Shown piece after piece: positions 1-9,086 of a stretch of 64,000 bases of DNA; the stretch's first letter is position 1, and each line of letters opens with the position of its first letter. Source of the DNA: Parasulfitobacter algicola (lineage in GTDB: Bacteria > Pseudomonadota > Alphaproteobacteria > Rhodobacterales > Rhodobacteraceae); the NCBI RefSeq assembly GCF_013315265.1, contig NZ_JABUFE010000002.1, forward strand, positions 310,001 through 374,000, read 5' to 3'. A program made the translations under genes and the position numbers. The notes under the pieces are model-generated. The model saw only the letters and a program-made list of their open reading frames with translations, ran no database searches and was not told where the DNA came from.

Positions 1-488
1 AAGTCACCCTGTTCAAACAGCGCCTTTGCCTGATCGAAATCAGCCGCTTCGCTGATCGCCAATTGCGGTCCACCAGACGGCTGACTAACTTGTTGCCCGC
101 TGGTGGCGCCAATGGTTTCCCCACCCAACGTGGGCGTTTCACCAAGTGTGCCAATATCGCAATTTTCATCCAACTCGCAGATCCGGAATTCCAGATCACC
201 AATACGATTTGTCCCATCCTGAACAACGCGACCAATGCGGAATTCAAGCTGTTCGGTCTTGGCAGTCAGTCGCGACAGTTCGCTTTCAATAGATATGATC
301 CGATCCAGAAGCGTGCCATCCTGATTAAGATTGCTGGACGATCCGGTTGGCGACAGTTCTGCCTTCAAACTTTCGATCTGTTGATACATCGCGCCCAACT
401 CGGCCCGCACATCTGCCAGCGTGTCCGCCACGCCAGCCGATGGCAATAAAAGCCCAAGTGTCAGCAGGAAAGCACGTGTTCTTCTCAT
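1..488 (-). CDS. cpoB: Cell division coordinator CpoB / YbgF, N-terminal part (runs off the window)
   Basis: Last visible gene of the tol-pal block; its 3' end lies outside the window. I read it from the ATG at 488. The product starts with a signal peptide (MRRTRAFLLTLGLLLPSAGVA), followed by a heptad-rich stretch at about residues 25-85 that fits the trimerising coiled coil of CpoB, then a Gly/Thr/Ser linker. Near the edge come FDQAKALFEQGDF-type residues that fit the first TPR repeat. In the family, CpoB is periplasmic and links Tol-Pal energy state to septal peptidoglycan synthesis. The ATG is 4 bases after the pal stop, so it is co-transcribed with pal. The C-terminal TPR domain cannot be checked here. 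Confidence 0.9.
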   Translation of the reverse strand, partial: MRRTRAFLLTLGLLLPSAGVADTLADVRAELGAMYQQIESLKAELSPTGSSSNLNQDGTLLDRIISIESELSRLTAKTEQLEFRIGRVVQDGTNRIGDLEFRICELDENCDIGTLGETPTLGGETIGATSGQQVSQPSGGPQLAISEAADFDQAKALFEQGD

Positions 489-492
489 TGGA

Positions 493-1011
493 TCAGCTTA
501 CTCCGGCCGCTGAAATGATGGTCACAGACCGACGGTTCTGCGCATAGCATTCTTCGGTCGAACATGATGCCAACGGGCGCTCTTTACCATATGTCAACGT
601 GCGCATCCGTGATCCGGCCACACCTTTGGATACCAGATAGTCGCGCACAGCTGCTGCACGACGTGCACCAAGGGCCAGGTTGTATTCACGCGTACCTTGT
701 TCGTCAGCGTGACCTTCGATCACAGCGATATAGGTGGTATTCGCCATCAGCCATGCCGCCTGTCCATCCAAAACAGACTGCGCAGAAGGGCTAAGTGTGG
801 ATTGATCCACAGCAAAGTTGATCGTATTTCCAACGGTCTGATTGAAATATTGTGGTGTCGCAGGATCCAGTGTTCCGCTTTCGATACCACCATTTGCGCC
901 ACCGGGGCCACCTGCACCGCCTTCGCCATTGTTGCCAAAACGATCACCGTTCGTACAAGCCGCAGCGCCCAATAGCGCCAGCATAAGGGCTGCTTTCTTA
1001 AGATATGTCAT
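493..1011 (-). CDS. pal: Peptidoglycan-associated lipoprotein Pal
   Basis: A 172-residue outer-membrane lipoprotein. The N-terminus has a short signal peptide ending in the lipobox LGAAAC, so Cys19 is the predicted lipidated residue. A Gly/Asn-rich linker (about residues 28-45) is followed by an OmpA-like domain with the peptidoglycan-binding signature GHADEQGTREYN and the R/A-rich helix after it. Pal anchors the outer membrane to peptidoglycan and is the outer partner of TolB; the Tol motor relocates it to the septum. It sits between tolB and cpoB in the usual order. Length and domain order are normal for the family. Confidence 0.97.
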   Translation of the reverse strand: MTYLKKAALMLALLGAAACTNGDRFGNNGEGGAGGPGGANGGIESGTLDPATPQYFNQTVGNTINFAVDQSTLSPSAQSVLDGQAAWLMANTTYIAVIEGHADEQGTREYNLALGARRAAAVRDYLVSKGVAGSRMRTLTYGKERPLASCSTEECYAQNRRSVTIISAAGVS

Positions 1012-1088
1012 CTGCTCTGTCCTTTACCGCAAGTCTTTTTATGTTGTTATAATTACTATCCTAGCATCATCAGATCGCTTTGGAAACG

Positions 1089-2405
1089 CTAAGGCTGCAA
1101 CGGCCCCCAAGATGGATCAGAAGCCGCGTTGTCTGTCCGAATACTGCGCAAATTCCGACCCGATATGTCAACTGAATACAAAGATGGCGCACCATTCACG
1201 CCCTGGGTTTCGCGGGTAAACATGATCACACGGCCATTGGGCGACCACGTCGGACCTTCATCCAGAAAGTTCGACGTCAGCAGACGTTCGCGGCTGCCAT
1301 CGACATTCATCACACCGATATGAAAACGCCCGCCGGCTTGCTTGGTAAAGGCGATCAGATCCCCACGGGGCGACCAAACCGGTGTCCCATAGCGCCCATC
1401 TTCAAAGCTAATCCGCTGCGGTTCGCCACCATTTGCGGACATGATGTAAAGCTGCTGCGTGCCACTGCGGTCACTTTCAAACACGATCTGGCTGCCATCA
1501 GGGCTAAAGCTGGGCGCCGTTTCAATCGCAGGGCTGTTGGTCAACCGCGACAAGGATCCTGAATTCAGATCCATGCGATAAATATCCGTGTTGCCGCCTG
1601 TTGTCAGTGAAAACACTACCGTACGACCATCCGGGGCAAATCTGGGTGCAAAGCTCATGGTGCCTTCGGGCATCGCAAGCGCACGCCGACCCACGTTTGA
1701 AACATCCAGCAGATAAATCCGCGGAAAGCCTGTCTCGTACCCGGTATATAGTACCCGGTCACCCGTGGGCGAAAACCTTGGTGCCAGAACGATGGATGAA
1801 CTATCGGTCAGATATTGAATGTTTGCGCCATCATAGTCCATGATCGCCAGCCGCTTGGCGCGATTTTCTTTGGGGCCAGTTTCACTAACGAAAACCACAC
1901 GGCTGTCAAAATACCCACTTTCCCCGGTAATCCGCTGATAGACGGCATCCGACACCTTATGCGCCATGCGACGCCAAGCATCTGTGCTGCCCGCAAATTG
2001 CAGACCATCGCCCATTTCAGCACCCGAAAAGATGTCAAACAAACGAAACTTCACCACTAAACGCCCGCCCGCATCAACGCTGACGGCGCCAGTGATCAGG
2101 GCCTGCGCATTGACGGCACGCCAGTCCGAATACTGAACGGGTGATGCAAAACTGCTGACATTTGAGATATAAGCCTGCGGCGGAATTTCGCGGAAAAGAC
2201 CCGTTCCGGTCAAGTCACTGGCCACCACACGTGCAATTCTGACCGCATATTCATTCGCCGCCGCAGTTTCCGGCTGAAAGTCCGGCGTGGCAAATGGCAT
2301 GGGTTCAACAAGGGGATTATCAAGTCTCAATTTCAAAGGTTCAGCAGCCGAAGCAACTGGAATAAAAAGAAAAAGCGTCATGATAAGACTAAGAATAAAC
2401 CGCAT
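1089..2405 (-). CDS. tolB: Tol-Pal system beta-propeller protein TolB
   Basis: A 438-residue periplasmic protein. A signal peptide (cleavage probably after VASA, about residue 20) precedes an N-terminal alpha/beta domain and then a six-bladed beta-propeller. The blades show as repeated motifs such as [39 protein letters not shown] and [13 protein letters not shown]. TolB binds Pal and couples it to the TolQRA motor. The start codon overlaps the tolA stop by one base (TAATG), which implies translational coupling. Pal follows after about 77 bases. Confidence 0.97.
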   Translation of the reverse strand: MRFILSLIMTLFLFIPVASAAEPLKLRLDNPLVEPMPFATPDFQPETAAANEYAVRIARVVASDLTGTGLFREIPPQAYISNVSSFASPVQYSDWRAVNAQALITGAVSVDAGGRLVVKFRLFDIFSGAEMGDGLQFAGSTDAWRRMAHKVSDAVYQRITGESGYFDSRVVFVSETGPKENRAKRLAIMDYDGANIQYLTDSSSIVLAPRFSPTGDRVLYTGYETGFPRIYLLDVSNVGRRALAMPEGTMSFAPRFAPDGRTVVFSLTTGGNTDIYRMDLNSGSLSRLTNSPAIETAPSFSPDGSQIVFESDRSGTQQLYIMSANGGEPQRISFEDGRYGTPVWSPRGDLIAFTKQAGGRFHIGVMNVDGSRERLLTSNFLDEGPTWSPNGRVIMFTRETQGVNGAPSLYSVDISGRNLRSIRTDNAASDPSWGPLQP

Positions 2406-3472
2406 TATCTGATCCCCATTTTGGTTGGGTCGAAGGTGATTTCGATCTCTTTCCAGTGATCGTATTTGTCTGCCGGCAGATTATAACCGCTTGTGCCGCA
2501 TCGAAGAATAGCCCGCCTGGCGGATTCGTAGGATCGGTTAACCGCATCATCCGTGCCGCCGGATGACGATATCAATCTGATAGAGGAACTGACTGGCTTA
2601 GCATTTAGATCCATCGAAAAGCCCACAACGACGATCACGTTCAGCGAATCCGTTCCAAGTGCACCGATATTCCAGCATTCGCCGACTGCCAGACGAAAGC
2701 CTTCCGTCTCGCCCGGTGTCAGTGGCGGGCCCGAAGGTGTGTCGCCAAGTGCAGCCCCCAAAGCCTCGGCGACAGCATCGCTGGTATCAATCGTTTCTGT
2801 CACCTCTGTCGCAGGGGTTTCCGGTTCGGCTTCTTGCTCTGGCTCGGCTTGCGCTGTTTGTAGACGGTCCGGGCGGGCTTGCGGGCGTATTGATCGCGCT
2901 GGCGCGCCGGGAGTTTCTTCGGCCTCGGTCACAATCTCTGTTCCTGCCTCGGGCGGTGCGGTGGCCTCAACCTCTTCCACTACGGTTTCGCCCTCATCTG
3001 TCGGCTCGACCGCCTCTTGCGTCGTATCGGCAGTTTCAACATCAGGCTCTGGCGCTTCGGTTGGAACGGGCGCGACAACATCCACGGCTTCCTGCCCGAC
3101 TTCATCCGCGGGGTCTGTTTCGTTCACAGGCGGGTCGGGTTCCGGCGGTGGGGCGGGTGTTGATACATCAATCTCCGGTGCATCAGGCACCTCAAGCGGT
3201 GGGGCTTGCGCGACTTCGGATTGTTCGGGTTCATCTTCGGGCACGACCAATTCAGGCGTTTCAGCCACCTCGGGCGCGACAGGTACTTCGACATTGGTGA
3301 CAACATTGGGCGCAATAGACTGCGCTGTCAGGGCTGCAAATTCTTCGCCGGAAATCGTCGTGACCTGCACATCTTCAAATGGCAGCGGATCGGACCGGAA
3401 TTCACCGCCGAATATCGCCCAAGTGATCAGACCGATGTGCCCAATCCCCGAGATATAGGTTCCGATGCTCAC
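2405..3472 (-). CDS. tolA: TolA-like cell envelope protein with an acidic, proline-rich linker
   Basis: Placed by order between tolR and tolB. I prefer the GTG start at 3472, eleven bases past the tolR stop, with an AGGC-type ribosome site; an ATG at 3511 would overlap tolR. One membrane segment (about residues 3-20, [20 protein letters not shown]) is followed by a long Pro/Glu/Val/Ala-rich periplasmic region to about residue 235, then a compact C-terminal domain ([10 protein letters not shown], two Cys in ECWN and LRCG) that fits TolA domain III. The linker is strongly acidic and Pro-rich rather than the Ala/Lys-rich long helix of enterobacterial TolA. In the family TolA spans the periplasm and touches Pal/TolB. 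Confidence 0.85.
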   Translation of the reverse strand: MSIGTYISGIGHIGLITWAIFGGEFRSDPLPFEDVQVTTISGEEFAALTAQSIAPNVVTNVEVPVAPEVAETPELVVPEDEPEQSEVAQAPPLEVPDAPEIDVSTPAPPPEPDPPVNETDPADEVGQEAVDVVAPVPTEAPEPDVETADTTQEAVEPTDEGETVVEEVEATAPPEAGTEIVTEAEETPGAPARSIRPQARPDRLQTAQAEPEQEAEPETPATEVTETIDTSDAVAEALGAALGDTPSGPPLTPGETEGFRLAVGECWNIGALGTDSLNVIVVVGFSMDLNAKPVSSSIRLISSSGGTDDAVNRSYESARRAILRCGTSGYNLPADKYDHWKEIEITFDPTKMGIR

Positions 3473-3482
3473 GTCTGCCTCG

Positions 3483-3950
3483 CTATTGCCCGTCCAGCGT
3501 CGGGCCGCCAATATCTGTCACAAGACCAATATTTGAAAACCCACCCGCATTCAGCGCGCCCATTACCTGCATAACACGTTCGTAAGGAATAGATCCGTCG
3601 GCCCGCAGGAAAATTTTATCGCCATCCCGTTCTGCCGCAATCGCAGTCAAACGGCTAATCAATTCTTCGTCGGCAATTTCGGTGCTTTGAATTGCGATCA
3701 CACCGTCGGCGGTTAATGTTACGGTCAGCGGTTCTTCCTGATCCGTGCTCAGCGCATTGGCCGCAGTTTCAGGCAAATTAACTGGCACGCCAACCGTTAG
3801 CATTGGGGCTGCGACCATAAAGATAATCAGCAGCACCAACATAACATCAACAAACGGTGTCACGTTGATCTCGGCCATCGGTTGTGACCGGCGACGCTTG
3901 CGGCGGCGTCCGCCGCCATCGTCACTTTTTGCCATAAGTCCCGCGCCCAT
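3483..3950 (-). CDS. tolR: Biopolymer transporter TolR (ExbD family)
   Basis: A 155-residue inner-membrane protein. A basic cytoplasmic start (RRRKRRR) precedes one membrane helix with the conserved Asp of the family (VTPFVDVMLVLLIIFMVA), then the periplasmic ExbD domain ending in GGxxxIGLVTD. TolR and TolQ form the proton-driven stator of the Tol motor. It begins 2 bases after the tolQ stop. A second ATG five codons in (3935) has a closer purine-rich GGGAC site, so the protein could be 150 residues. Confidence 0.95.
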   Translation of the reverse strand: MGAGLMAKSDDGGGRRRKRRRSQPMAEINVTPFVDVMLVLLIIFMVAAPMLTVGVPVNLPETAANALSTDQEEPLTVTLTADGVIAIQSTEIADEELISRLTAIAAERDGDKIFLRADGSIPYERVMQVMGALNAGGFSNIGLVTDIGGPTLDGQ

Positions 3951-3952
3951 GA

Positions 3953-4624
3953 TCAGCTATCCAACTGACGGCTAAGAATGGTGGCGAATTCATCTGAAAA
4001 CGCCTCGTAACCACCCAAGATCCGATCACTGTCGGCAATGAACTTGTTATAGAAAATCACTGCCGGGATTGCGGCCAAAAGACCCAAGCCCGTGGCCAGC
4101 AACGCTTCTGCGATACCGGGGGCCACGACGGCCAGATTGGTATTTTGCTGTTCGGCAATTTCAATAAAGGCATTCATGATGCCCCAAACAGTGCCGAACA
4201 ATCCGACAAAGGGCGTGATTGATCCGACCGTCGCCAGAACCGGCAGACCCTTTTGCAGGATTTCGGCCTCTTTCGCGATAGCGACATCCATGGACCTGTC
4301 GATCCGGCTTTGCGCCCCTGCGATCAGCCCGCCATCATTGCGATGCGACCTACGCCATTCCATCATGCCAGATGCGAATATCTTTTCCGCAGCCCCCGTG
4401 GGTGCCATGCCGATCTTGTCAAACAGCCCATCCAATGGCTCGCCCGACCAGAACGCCACATCAAATTGCGCCGCATTTGCGCGGGCTTTCCGATATACGA
4501 TAATTTTCTGGATAATGATCGCCCAAGCCCAGAATGAGGCTAAAATAAGCATGATCATGACAAGTTTTACTACAAGTGTTGCGCGCGCAAAAAGCGCCCA
4601 CATCGAAAAATCTACAGCTTCCAT
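3953..4624 (-). CDS. tolQ: Tol motor subunit TolQ (MotA/TolQ/ExbB family)
   Basis: A 223-residue inner-membrane protein with three membrane segments: one near the N-terminus (about residues 12-35) and two in the second half. The latter carry the family hallmark TVGSITPFVGLFGTVWGIMNAF and EALLATGLGLLAAIPAVIFYN. With TolR it makes the proton channel that powers Tol-Pal. It is preceded by a 109-base gap after ybgC, the largest gap in this block, so a promoter for the tol genes may lie at 4625-4733. Confidence 0.97.
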   Translation of the reverse strand: MEAVDFSMWALFARATLVVKLVMIMLILASFWAWAIIIQKIIVYRKARANAAQFDVAFWSGEPLDGLFDKIGMAPTGAAEKIFASGMMEWRRSHRNDGGLIAGAQSRIDRSMDVAIAKEAEILQKGLPVLATVGSITPFVGLFGTVWGIMNAFIEIAEQQNTNLAVVAPGIAEALLATGLGLLAAIPAVIFYNKFIADSDRILGGYEAFSDEFATILSRQLDS

Positions 4625-4733
4625 TTGCCTGCTCTTTTTTGTCGGCCGTGTTTCCGGCTCTGATTGATTATATGAATAGCTTAGTTTTCAAAGAAAAGCC
4701 ATGACAACCATGTTATCGGCGCAAATTATCTTT

Positions 4734-5126
4734 TCAAGGCTTTGAATGTCGGCGAATGTTTGCTGGCAAACGCGTGGCCTGACCGGCTTTGTTGATTGCC
4801 ACCACCGTCACGGTTGCGGAAAACAAAACCTGATCGCCCCGCTTGACCTTTTGATCAAAAATCATCCTGACGCCAGTGGCGTGGCTTAATTCAGTTTCAA
4901 CGACCAGCTCATCATCATATTTTCCCGCTGCCAGATAATCGGCCTCAACCCGGCGTACGGCAAAGACGATGCCATCGTTTTCCTTCAGCGCCACCTGATC
5001 CACGCCCATGTCGCGCACATATTCTGTCCGGCCGCGTTCAATATATTTCAGATAATTCGCATAATAGACGATGCCCCCGAAATCAGTGTCTTCGTAATAC
5101 ACGCGCAAGGGCCAAAGATGTGTCAT
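4734..5126 (-). CDS. ybgC: Acyl-CoA thioesterase YbgC (hotdog fold)
   Basis: A 130-residue hotdog thioesterase. The N-terminal signature YEDTDFGGIVYYANYLKYIERGRTEY holds the catalytic Asp of the 4-hydroxybenzoyl-CoA/YbgC family (about residue 15). Family members hydrolyse short acyl-CoA or acyl-ACP, and YbgC is classically linked to the tol-pal operon, as here. Its ATG overlaps the stop of the preceding unknown gene by 4 bases (ATGA). Confidence 0.95.
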   Translation of the reverse strand: MTHLWPLRVYYEDTDFGGIVYYANYLKYIERGRTEYVRDMGVDQVALKENDGIVFAVRRVEADYLAAGKYDDELVVETELSHATGVRMIFDQKVKRGDQVLFSATVTVVAINKAGQATRLPANIRRHSKP

Positions 5127-5791
5127 TGCGGTTTCTCCATCCGGGCAAAAAGGCGCAAAGCATGGCTGGCATCATCCGCCACCACAGGCATAACAGGATC
5201 ATAGGCCGCCTGGATGACCGATGCCACCTCGGGCTTTAGCACCGTCGTATCCCCAACCACAGCCAAGGGTGACGCATTCTGAAACGCCCGGTCTGACCAC
5301 AGTAAGATGGATTGCACCATTTGACTAAGACACAGTGTTTCAGCCGACACTTCGGCCAAATGCGCATCTATCTTGATAAAAACAAAACATGCCCGAATAC
5401 CCCCTTGCCCGTCAAAGCGGAAAATCCGGTATTGATTGGCATCGGCTGCGTTAAGCTTCGTGACTAAAGGCTTCAAATCCGGGATCAACTGATCCAGATG
5501 TGGCACATCCGGCAGTTCATTCCAGTCTTTGCAGAAAAACACCATCAGATTGGCACCCAGTTCCGGATCTGTTTCCGCCATCTGATGCCTAGCCAACACG
5601 ACAATCGCCTCAATCGCACCTTTAAGAACCGAAATCGTTGCATCTTCGACACCAAAGACAACAGGCACAATGGGCCGTCCCCATCGCGCAAAAACGTAAT
5701 CCCCATCGGATCGAGTGAACAGTGCCTCAACCTCTTGCGGTGTCATATTCTCATTGATCCCCAAATACTCAAATTCAGCTGTCTCAGCCAA
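5123..5791 (-). CDS. Conserved protein of unknown function between ruvB and ybgC
   Basis: A 222-residue, probably cytoplasmic protein with no signal peptide or membrane segment. I recognise no domain. It has a mixed alpha/beta look, with a hydrophobic strand PIVPVVFGV (about 40-48), VFFCKDW (about 85-91), [11 protein letters not shown] (about 130-140) and a C-terminal helix. Its ATG overlaps ruvB by 8 bases and its stop overlaps ybgC by 4, so it is translated as part of the ruv-tol block. That position suggests a housekeeping role in Rhodobacterales, but the function is not visible from sequence. Confidence 0.85.
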   Translation of the reverse strand: MAETAEFEYLGINENMTPQEVEALFTRSDGDYVFARWGRPIVPVVFGVEDATISVLKGAIEAIVVLARHQMAETDPELGANLMVFFCKDWNELPDVPHLDQLIPDLKPLVTKLNAADANQYRIFRFDGQGGIRACFVFIKIDAHLAEVSAETLCLSQMVQSILLWSDRAFQNASPLAVVGDTTVLKPEVASVIQAAYDPVMPVVADDASHALRLFARMEKPQ

Positions 5792-6803
5792 ATAAATCCG
5801 TCTGTCCCTTGGGTGCTGTCAACCCCAGATGCGCCCAGGCTTTGTGCGCCAACATCCGTCCGCGCGGTGTCCGTTGGATCAACCCCTGCTGCAGCAAAAA
5901 TGGCTCAATCACCTCCTCCAGCGCATCGCGGCTTTCGCTAAGCGCCGCTGCAATCGTTTCGATCCCGACCGGTCCGCCAAAATAGTTTTCTGCAATTAAG
6001 TTCAGATACCGGCGATCCGCCCCATCCAGCCCCAGATGATCCACGCCAAGCCGTGTCAGTGCATTATCCGCAATCGCCTGCGTCACAAATCCGTCACCTT
6101 CAACCACGGCAAAGTCCACCACACGGCGCAGCAAGCGCCCCGCAATCCGGGGTGTGCCGCGCGCGCGCTTGGCAATTTCGCGTGCACCTTCAGGCTCGGC
6201 CGGTGCGCCCATCAACCGTGCGCCGCGCGTGACAATCTCGTGCAGCTCATCCACCGTATAAAACTGTAACCGCGTCGGAATACCGAACCGATCCCGCAAG
6301 GGCGTTGTCAGCAAGCCAAGCCGCGTCGTGGCCCCGACCAGCGTAAAGGGCTGCAGTTCAATCCGTACCGTGCGCGCCGCAGGACCTTCACCGATCACCA
6401 GATCCAGCTCAAAGTCCTCCATCGCCGGGTAAAGGACCTCTTCCACCGCCGGGTTCAACCGGTGAATTTCGTCAATAAACAGCACATCCCGTGCTTCCAG
6501 ATTGGTCAGGATCGCCGCCAGATCACCGGCCTTGGCCAAAACAGGCCCGCTGGTCATACGGAAGTTCACGCCCAATTCGCGCGACATGATTTGCGCCAGC
6601 GTAGTCTTTCCCAAACCGGGCGGGCCATGAAACAGCGCGTGATCCATCGCTTCGCCCCGCTGTCGGGCGGATTGAATAAAGATCTTCAGATTGGCTCGCG
6701 CTTCGGCCTGACCGATGAATTCATCCAATGATTGCGGCCGCAACGCGCGGTCATTATCCTCAGATTGCCGCTCGGGGCGCAGGGTGGGATCAGGTTCGCT
6801 CAT
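5784..6803 (-). CDS. ruvB: Holliday junction branch migration ATPase RuvB
   Basis: A 339-residue AAA+ ATPase. Visible motifs are Walker [10 protein letters not shown] (about residues 60-68), Walker [11 protein letters not shown], sensor 1 GATTR, the arginine-finger region PLRDRFG and a C-terminal winged-helix domain ([13 protein letters not shown]). RuvB hexamers drive branch migration with RuvA at recombination junctions. The gene starts three bases after ruvA ends. Length is normal. Confidence 0.98.
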   Translation of the reverse strand: MSEPDPTLRPERQSEDNDRALRPQSLDEFIGQAEARANLKIFIQSARQRGEAMDHALFHGPPGLGKTTLAQIMSRELGVNFRMTSGPVLAKAGDLAAILTNLEARDVLFIDEIHRLNPAVEEVLYPAMEDFELDLVIGEGPAARTVRIELQPFTLVGATTRLGLLTTPLRDRFGIPTRLQFYTVDELHEIVTRGARLMGAPAEPEGAREIAKRARGTPRIAGRLLRRVVDFAVVEGDGFVTQAIADNALTRLGVDHLGLDGADRRYLNLIAENYFGGPVGIETIAAALSESRDALEEVIEPFLLQQGLIQRTPRGRMLAHKAWAHLGLTAPKGQTDLFG

Positions 6804-6806
6804 CCC

Positions 6807-7460
6807 TTATCCCTTCGGTGCCAACAGCTTTAACGCAGCCTTGATCAAGCCGCCCACATCCGCGCCAGGATCATCGCGCGCGGCTTCGGCCACGGCCCCC
6901 GCCGCTTCGCCGGGCGCATATCCCAAATTGCCAAGCGCCGACAGCGCCTCTGCCTCAGCCGCCGCGTTGGTGGGCGGCGCCGCGGTTGCCGGGGTCTCGA
7001 TGACCTCGGCGATCGCCACCCCTTTTGCGGCCTGCAATGTTCCACCCATGGCCATCACGCCGGGCGCCTTGTCTTTCAGCTCATTCACAACACGCTGCGC
7101 TGTCTTGGGGCCAATCCCCTTGGCCGCCTTGACTGAATTCATATCACCCAGCGCAATCGCGCGGCCCACACCATCTGCGCCCAAAGCACTCAGGATCGCC
7201 ATAGAGGCCTTGGCCCCCACGCCCTGAACGCTCATCAACAAGCGATGCCATTCCTTTTCGACAAGCGTGGTAAAGCCAAACAGCTGCAACAGATCTTCGC
7301 GTACCAGCAGATCGGTATAAAGCGCCACCGCCTGCCCTGCAGGTGGCAATGCCGCCAAAGTCCGGTCCGAACAATAGACAATATAGCCCACACCGCCCAC
7401 GTCGATCATCACATGATCCACACCGCGATAATCGACCCGACCTGATAATTTCCCGATCAT
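6807..7460 (-). CDS. ruvA: Holliday junction DNA-binding protein RuvA
   Basis: A 217-residue protein with the N-terminal OB fold ([21 protein letters not shown]), two helix-hairpin-helix motifs ([16 protein letters not shown] and [16 protein letters not shown]) and a C-terminal RuvB-binding domain (about 165-215). The linker around residue 150 is Ala/Pro-rich. RuvA tetramers hold the four-way junction for RuvB. The ATG overlaps the ruvC stop by 4 bases. Confidence 0.98.
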   Translation of the reverse strand: MIGKLSGRVDYRGVDHVMIDVGGVGYIVYCSDRTLAALPPAGQAVALYTDLLVREDLLQLFGFTTLVEKEWHRLLMSVQGVGAKASMAILSALGADGVGRAIALGDMNSVKAAKGIGPKTAQRVVNELKDKAPGVMAMGGTLQAAKGVAIAEVIETPATAAPPTNAAAEAEALSALGNLGYAPGEAAGAVAEAARDDPGADVGGLIKAALKLLAPKG

Positions 7461-7963
7461 GCCATCGCCTTTTTCAAAGCGGCTGCCAAATGCCCTGCGC
7501 TGGTCGCATGATGGGCATGACAGATCGCAATCGCCAGCGCATCCGCCGCATCCGCCCCTGCAATCTGAACACCGGGCAGTTGCAGCCGCACCATATGATC
7601 CACCTGTTTTTTGTCCGCGTGCCCCGCACCCACAACCGCCTTTTTCACAGCATTTGGGGCATATTCCCCCACACTCAGCCCGGCGCGCGCGGGCACCAAC
7701 ATCGCAATCCCGCGCGCCTGGCCCAGCTTCAGCGTTCCTGCCCCGTCGCGGTTAACAAAAGTTTGCTCGACCGCTGCCGTGGTGGGCTGATAATCCGTTA
7801 CCACCTGACACAACTGATCAAACAGCACCAAAAGACGCCCAGCCAATTCCCCTTTTTCAGATTTACAAATTCCGTTCGCAACATGACTAATCCGCGGGCC
7901 ATCTACATCAATGACCCCCCATCCCATATTGCGAAGCCCGGGGTCGATTCCCAAAACGCGCAT
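7457..7963 (-). CDS. ruvC: Crossover junction endodeoxyribonuclease RuvC
   Basis: A 168-residue RNase-H-fold resolvase. Acidic active-site residues are visible: Asp7 in [10 protein letters not shown], Glu in AAVEQTFVN (about 66), and the acidic pair in [11 protein letters not shown] (about 138-142). It cuts Holliday junctions moved by RuvAB. It is the first gene of the minus-strand ruv-tol block, so the promoter should lie in 7964-8150. I see no clear LexA box there. Confidence 0.97.
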   Translation of the reverse strand: MRVLGIDPGLRNMGWGVIDVDGPRISHVANGICKSEKGELAGRLLVLFDQLCQVVTDYQPTTAAVEQTFVNRDGAGTLKLGQARGIAMLVPARAGLSVGEYAPNAVKKAVVGAGHADKKQVDHMVRLQLPGVQIAGADAADALAIAICHAHHATSAGHLAAALKKAMA

Positions 7964-8329
7964 GACTGCTCTGTCTTTCCTGACTTATTGTTCCTTCGGG
8001 GTTAGCACGAAACGCGAACAAACGCCAAACAGAAAGCGCATTTAATCATTGCGGCGCATCTGCAACAGGAAAACGGATCATACCTGAAAATATTTCAAAA
8101 TTTTCTTACATTCCATAATGGCCGTTTTCGCCACAGCGCATTAGAAAAACGACATGACCATAGGTAAAATTTCCTAAAAACGACAGTCATTTAGACCAAA
8201 TACGACCTATGCAGAAATTGCAAGGAACCTATGCGAAAAACAGGGTGGTTCAATCAAAAACCAACGTCTATCTGGCGTTTAGAAAATCAACACTTATCAA
8301 GTATCCCGCTGTTCAAAAGGTCAAGAAAA
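7964..8329. other. Divergent intergenic region between ruvC and the DUF1127 gene
   Basis: This 366-base gap carries the upstream regions of ruvC (minus) and the DUF1127 gene (plus). It is AT-rich around 8085-8180. The pentamer ACGAC occurs three times (8149-8153, 8180-8184, 8202-8206), twice preceded by a run of A. I see no convincing gene, tRNA or hairpin in it. A plus-strand frame open from 8231 runs into the DUF1127 gene but does not look conserved. Confidence 0.4.
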
Positions 8330-8551
8330 ATGGCAGTTTTAGAGACAACTCCGGTTTCCGGAAAACCCCGCCTTGGCAATTTTGCCGTCAATCTGTTTGC
8401 GGCGATCATGTCTTGGCATGATGCACGTGCAACACGCAAAGCCCTGTCAAAACTTTCTGCACGTGAGTTGAACGATATCGGCATTGGTGCAGGTGACATC
8501 GACCGCATTTCGGTTGCGCTTAAAAAACAGGTCATCATCGGTCTGAACTAA
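8330..8551 (+). CDS. Small DUF1127-family protein
   Basis: A 73-residue protein ending in the DUF1127 signature: WHDARATRKALSKLSARELNDIGIGAGDI, here split as WHDARATRKALSKL then SARELNDIGIGAGDI. I choose the ATG at 8330 over an upstream in-frame ATG at 8231 because the extra residues are unlike the family. In alphaproteobacteria such small Arg-rich proteins are often stress-induced and linked to RNA turnover or phosphate/carbon responses; the role of this one is unknown. A strong terminator follows. Confidence 0.85.
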   Translation: MAVLETTPVSGKPRLGNFAVNLFAAIMSWHDARATRKALSKLSARELNDIGIGAGDIDRISVALKKQVIIGLN

Positions 8552-8590
8552 GATCAACGTTGTTTGTTTTGACAAACAGACGTTTCAAAC

Positions 8591-8626
8591 AAAAAAGCCG
8601 CGCTTGATATCAAGTGCGGCTTTTTT
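8591..8626. terminator. Bidirectional rho-independent terminator
   Basis: An A6 run, then the stem GCCGC-CTTG paired with CAAG-GCGGC (one bulge), then T6, seen at 8591-8626. It follows the DUF1127 gene. Because the A and T runs are symmetric, it can also end transcripts of the minus-strand gene that stops at 8644. Confidence 0.9.
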
Positions 8627-8643
8627 AGTGAGTGGACTCTTGG

Positions 8644-9000
8644 TTAGTTTAAGTATGTGCCGATTTGTCCGGCAATCCACTGTGTCAATGGATCAACCTG
8701 CATTGCCCATGCACCCGCTTGTTCAACCCCAGTCCCCTGCTGAAGTGTCGCAATGCGCTGTCCATAAGTTGCATCGCCCAGCTGAGCCAGCAAAAATCCT
8801 TTGAACGCGAAAAACGCGATGATCATCAGGATAATGCCCTTCACAGGGAAACGCGGAGCAGCACGGCGCGGACGCGCAATGATCAGTCCATCGTGGTTCA
8901 CAGATGTCACAACGCCCCGAGACATCCGTGTGTGTTTTTTATTTAATTTCCGTAGGCGTCGGTCAAATTCTATCTGCGACTTGTCCAACAAAACCTCCAT
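8644..9000 (-). CDS. Small membrane protein of unknown function
   Basis: I read 118 residues from the ATG at 9000 (MEVLLDKSQIEFDRRLRKL); a frame open to 9057 adds a poorly conserved-looking stretch. The basic N-terminal helix (RRLRKLNKKHTRMSRG) and GLIIARPRRA lead into one membrane segment (GIILMIIAFFAFKGFLLAQL), then a probably periplasmic tail with QRIATLQQGTGVEQ. The arrangement resembles conserved hypothetical proteins of Rhodobacterales, but I know no function. It stands alone, sharing the terminator at 8591-8626. Confidence 0.75.
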   Translation of the reverse strand: MEVLLDKSQIEFDRRLRKLNKKHTRMSRGVVTSVNHDGLIIARPRRAAPRFPVKGIILMIIAFFAFKGFLLAQLGDATYGQRIATLQQGTGVEQAGAWAMQVDPLTQWIAGQIGTYLN

Positions 9001-9086
9001 ACGAGCAGCTACAATTAACAAAATGTTACAAATGATTATGACCAAAATGCGGCGCACGCAACACTGACGTGGTTAATTGCCTAATA

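Noticed and set aside
2553-3458. A 301-codon plus-strand open frame opposite tolA
   Set aside because: Its Ser/Gly/Ala-rich translation mirrors the Pro/Glu-rich tolA linker; no domain, and tolA fits the operon.
8552-8643. Possible CcsR/cuckoo-type small RNAs after the DUF1127 gene, as known in Rhodobacter
   Set aside because: No CCTCCTCCC loop motif is present; the gap holds only an AT-rich hairpin and the terminator.
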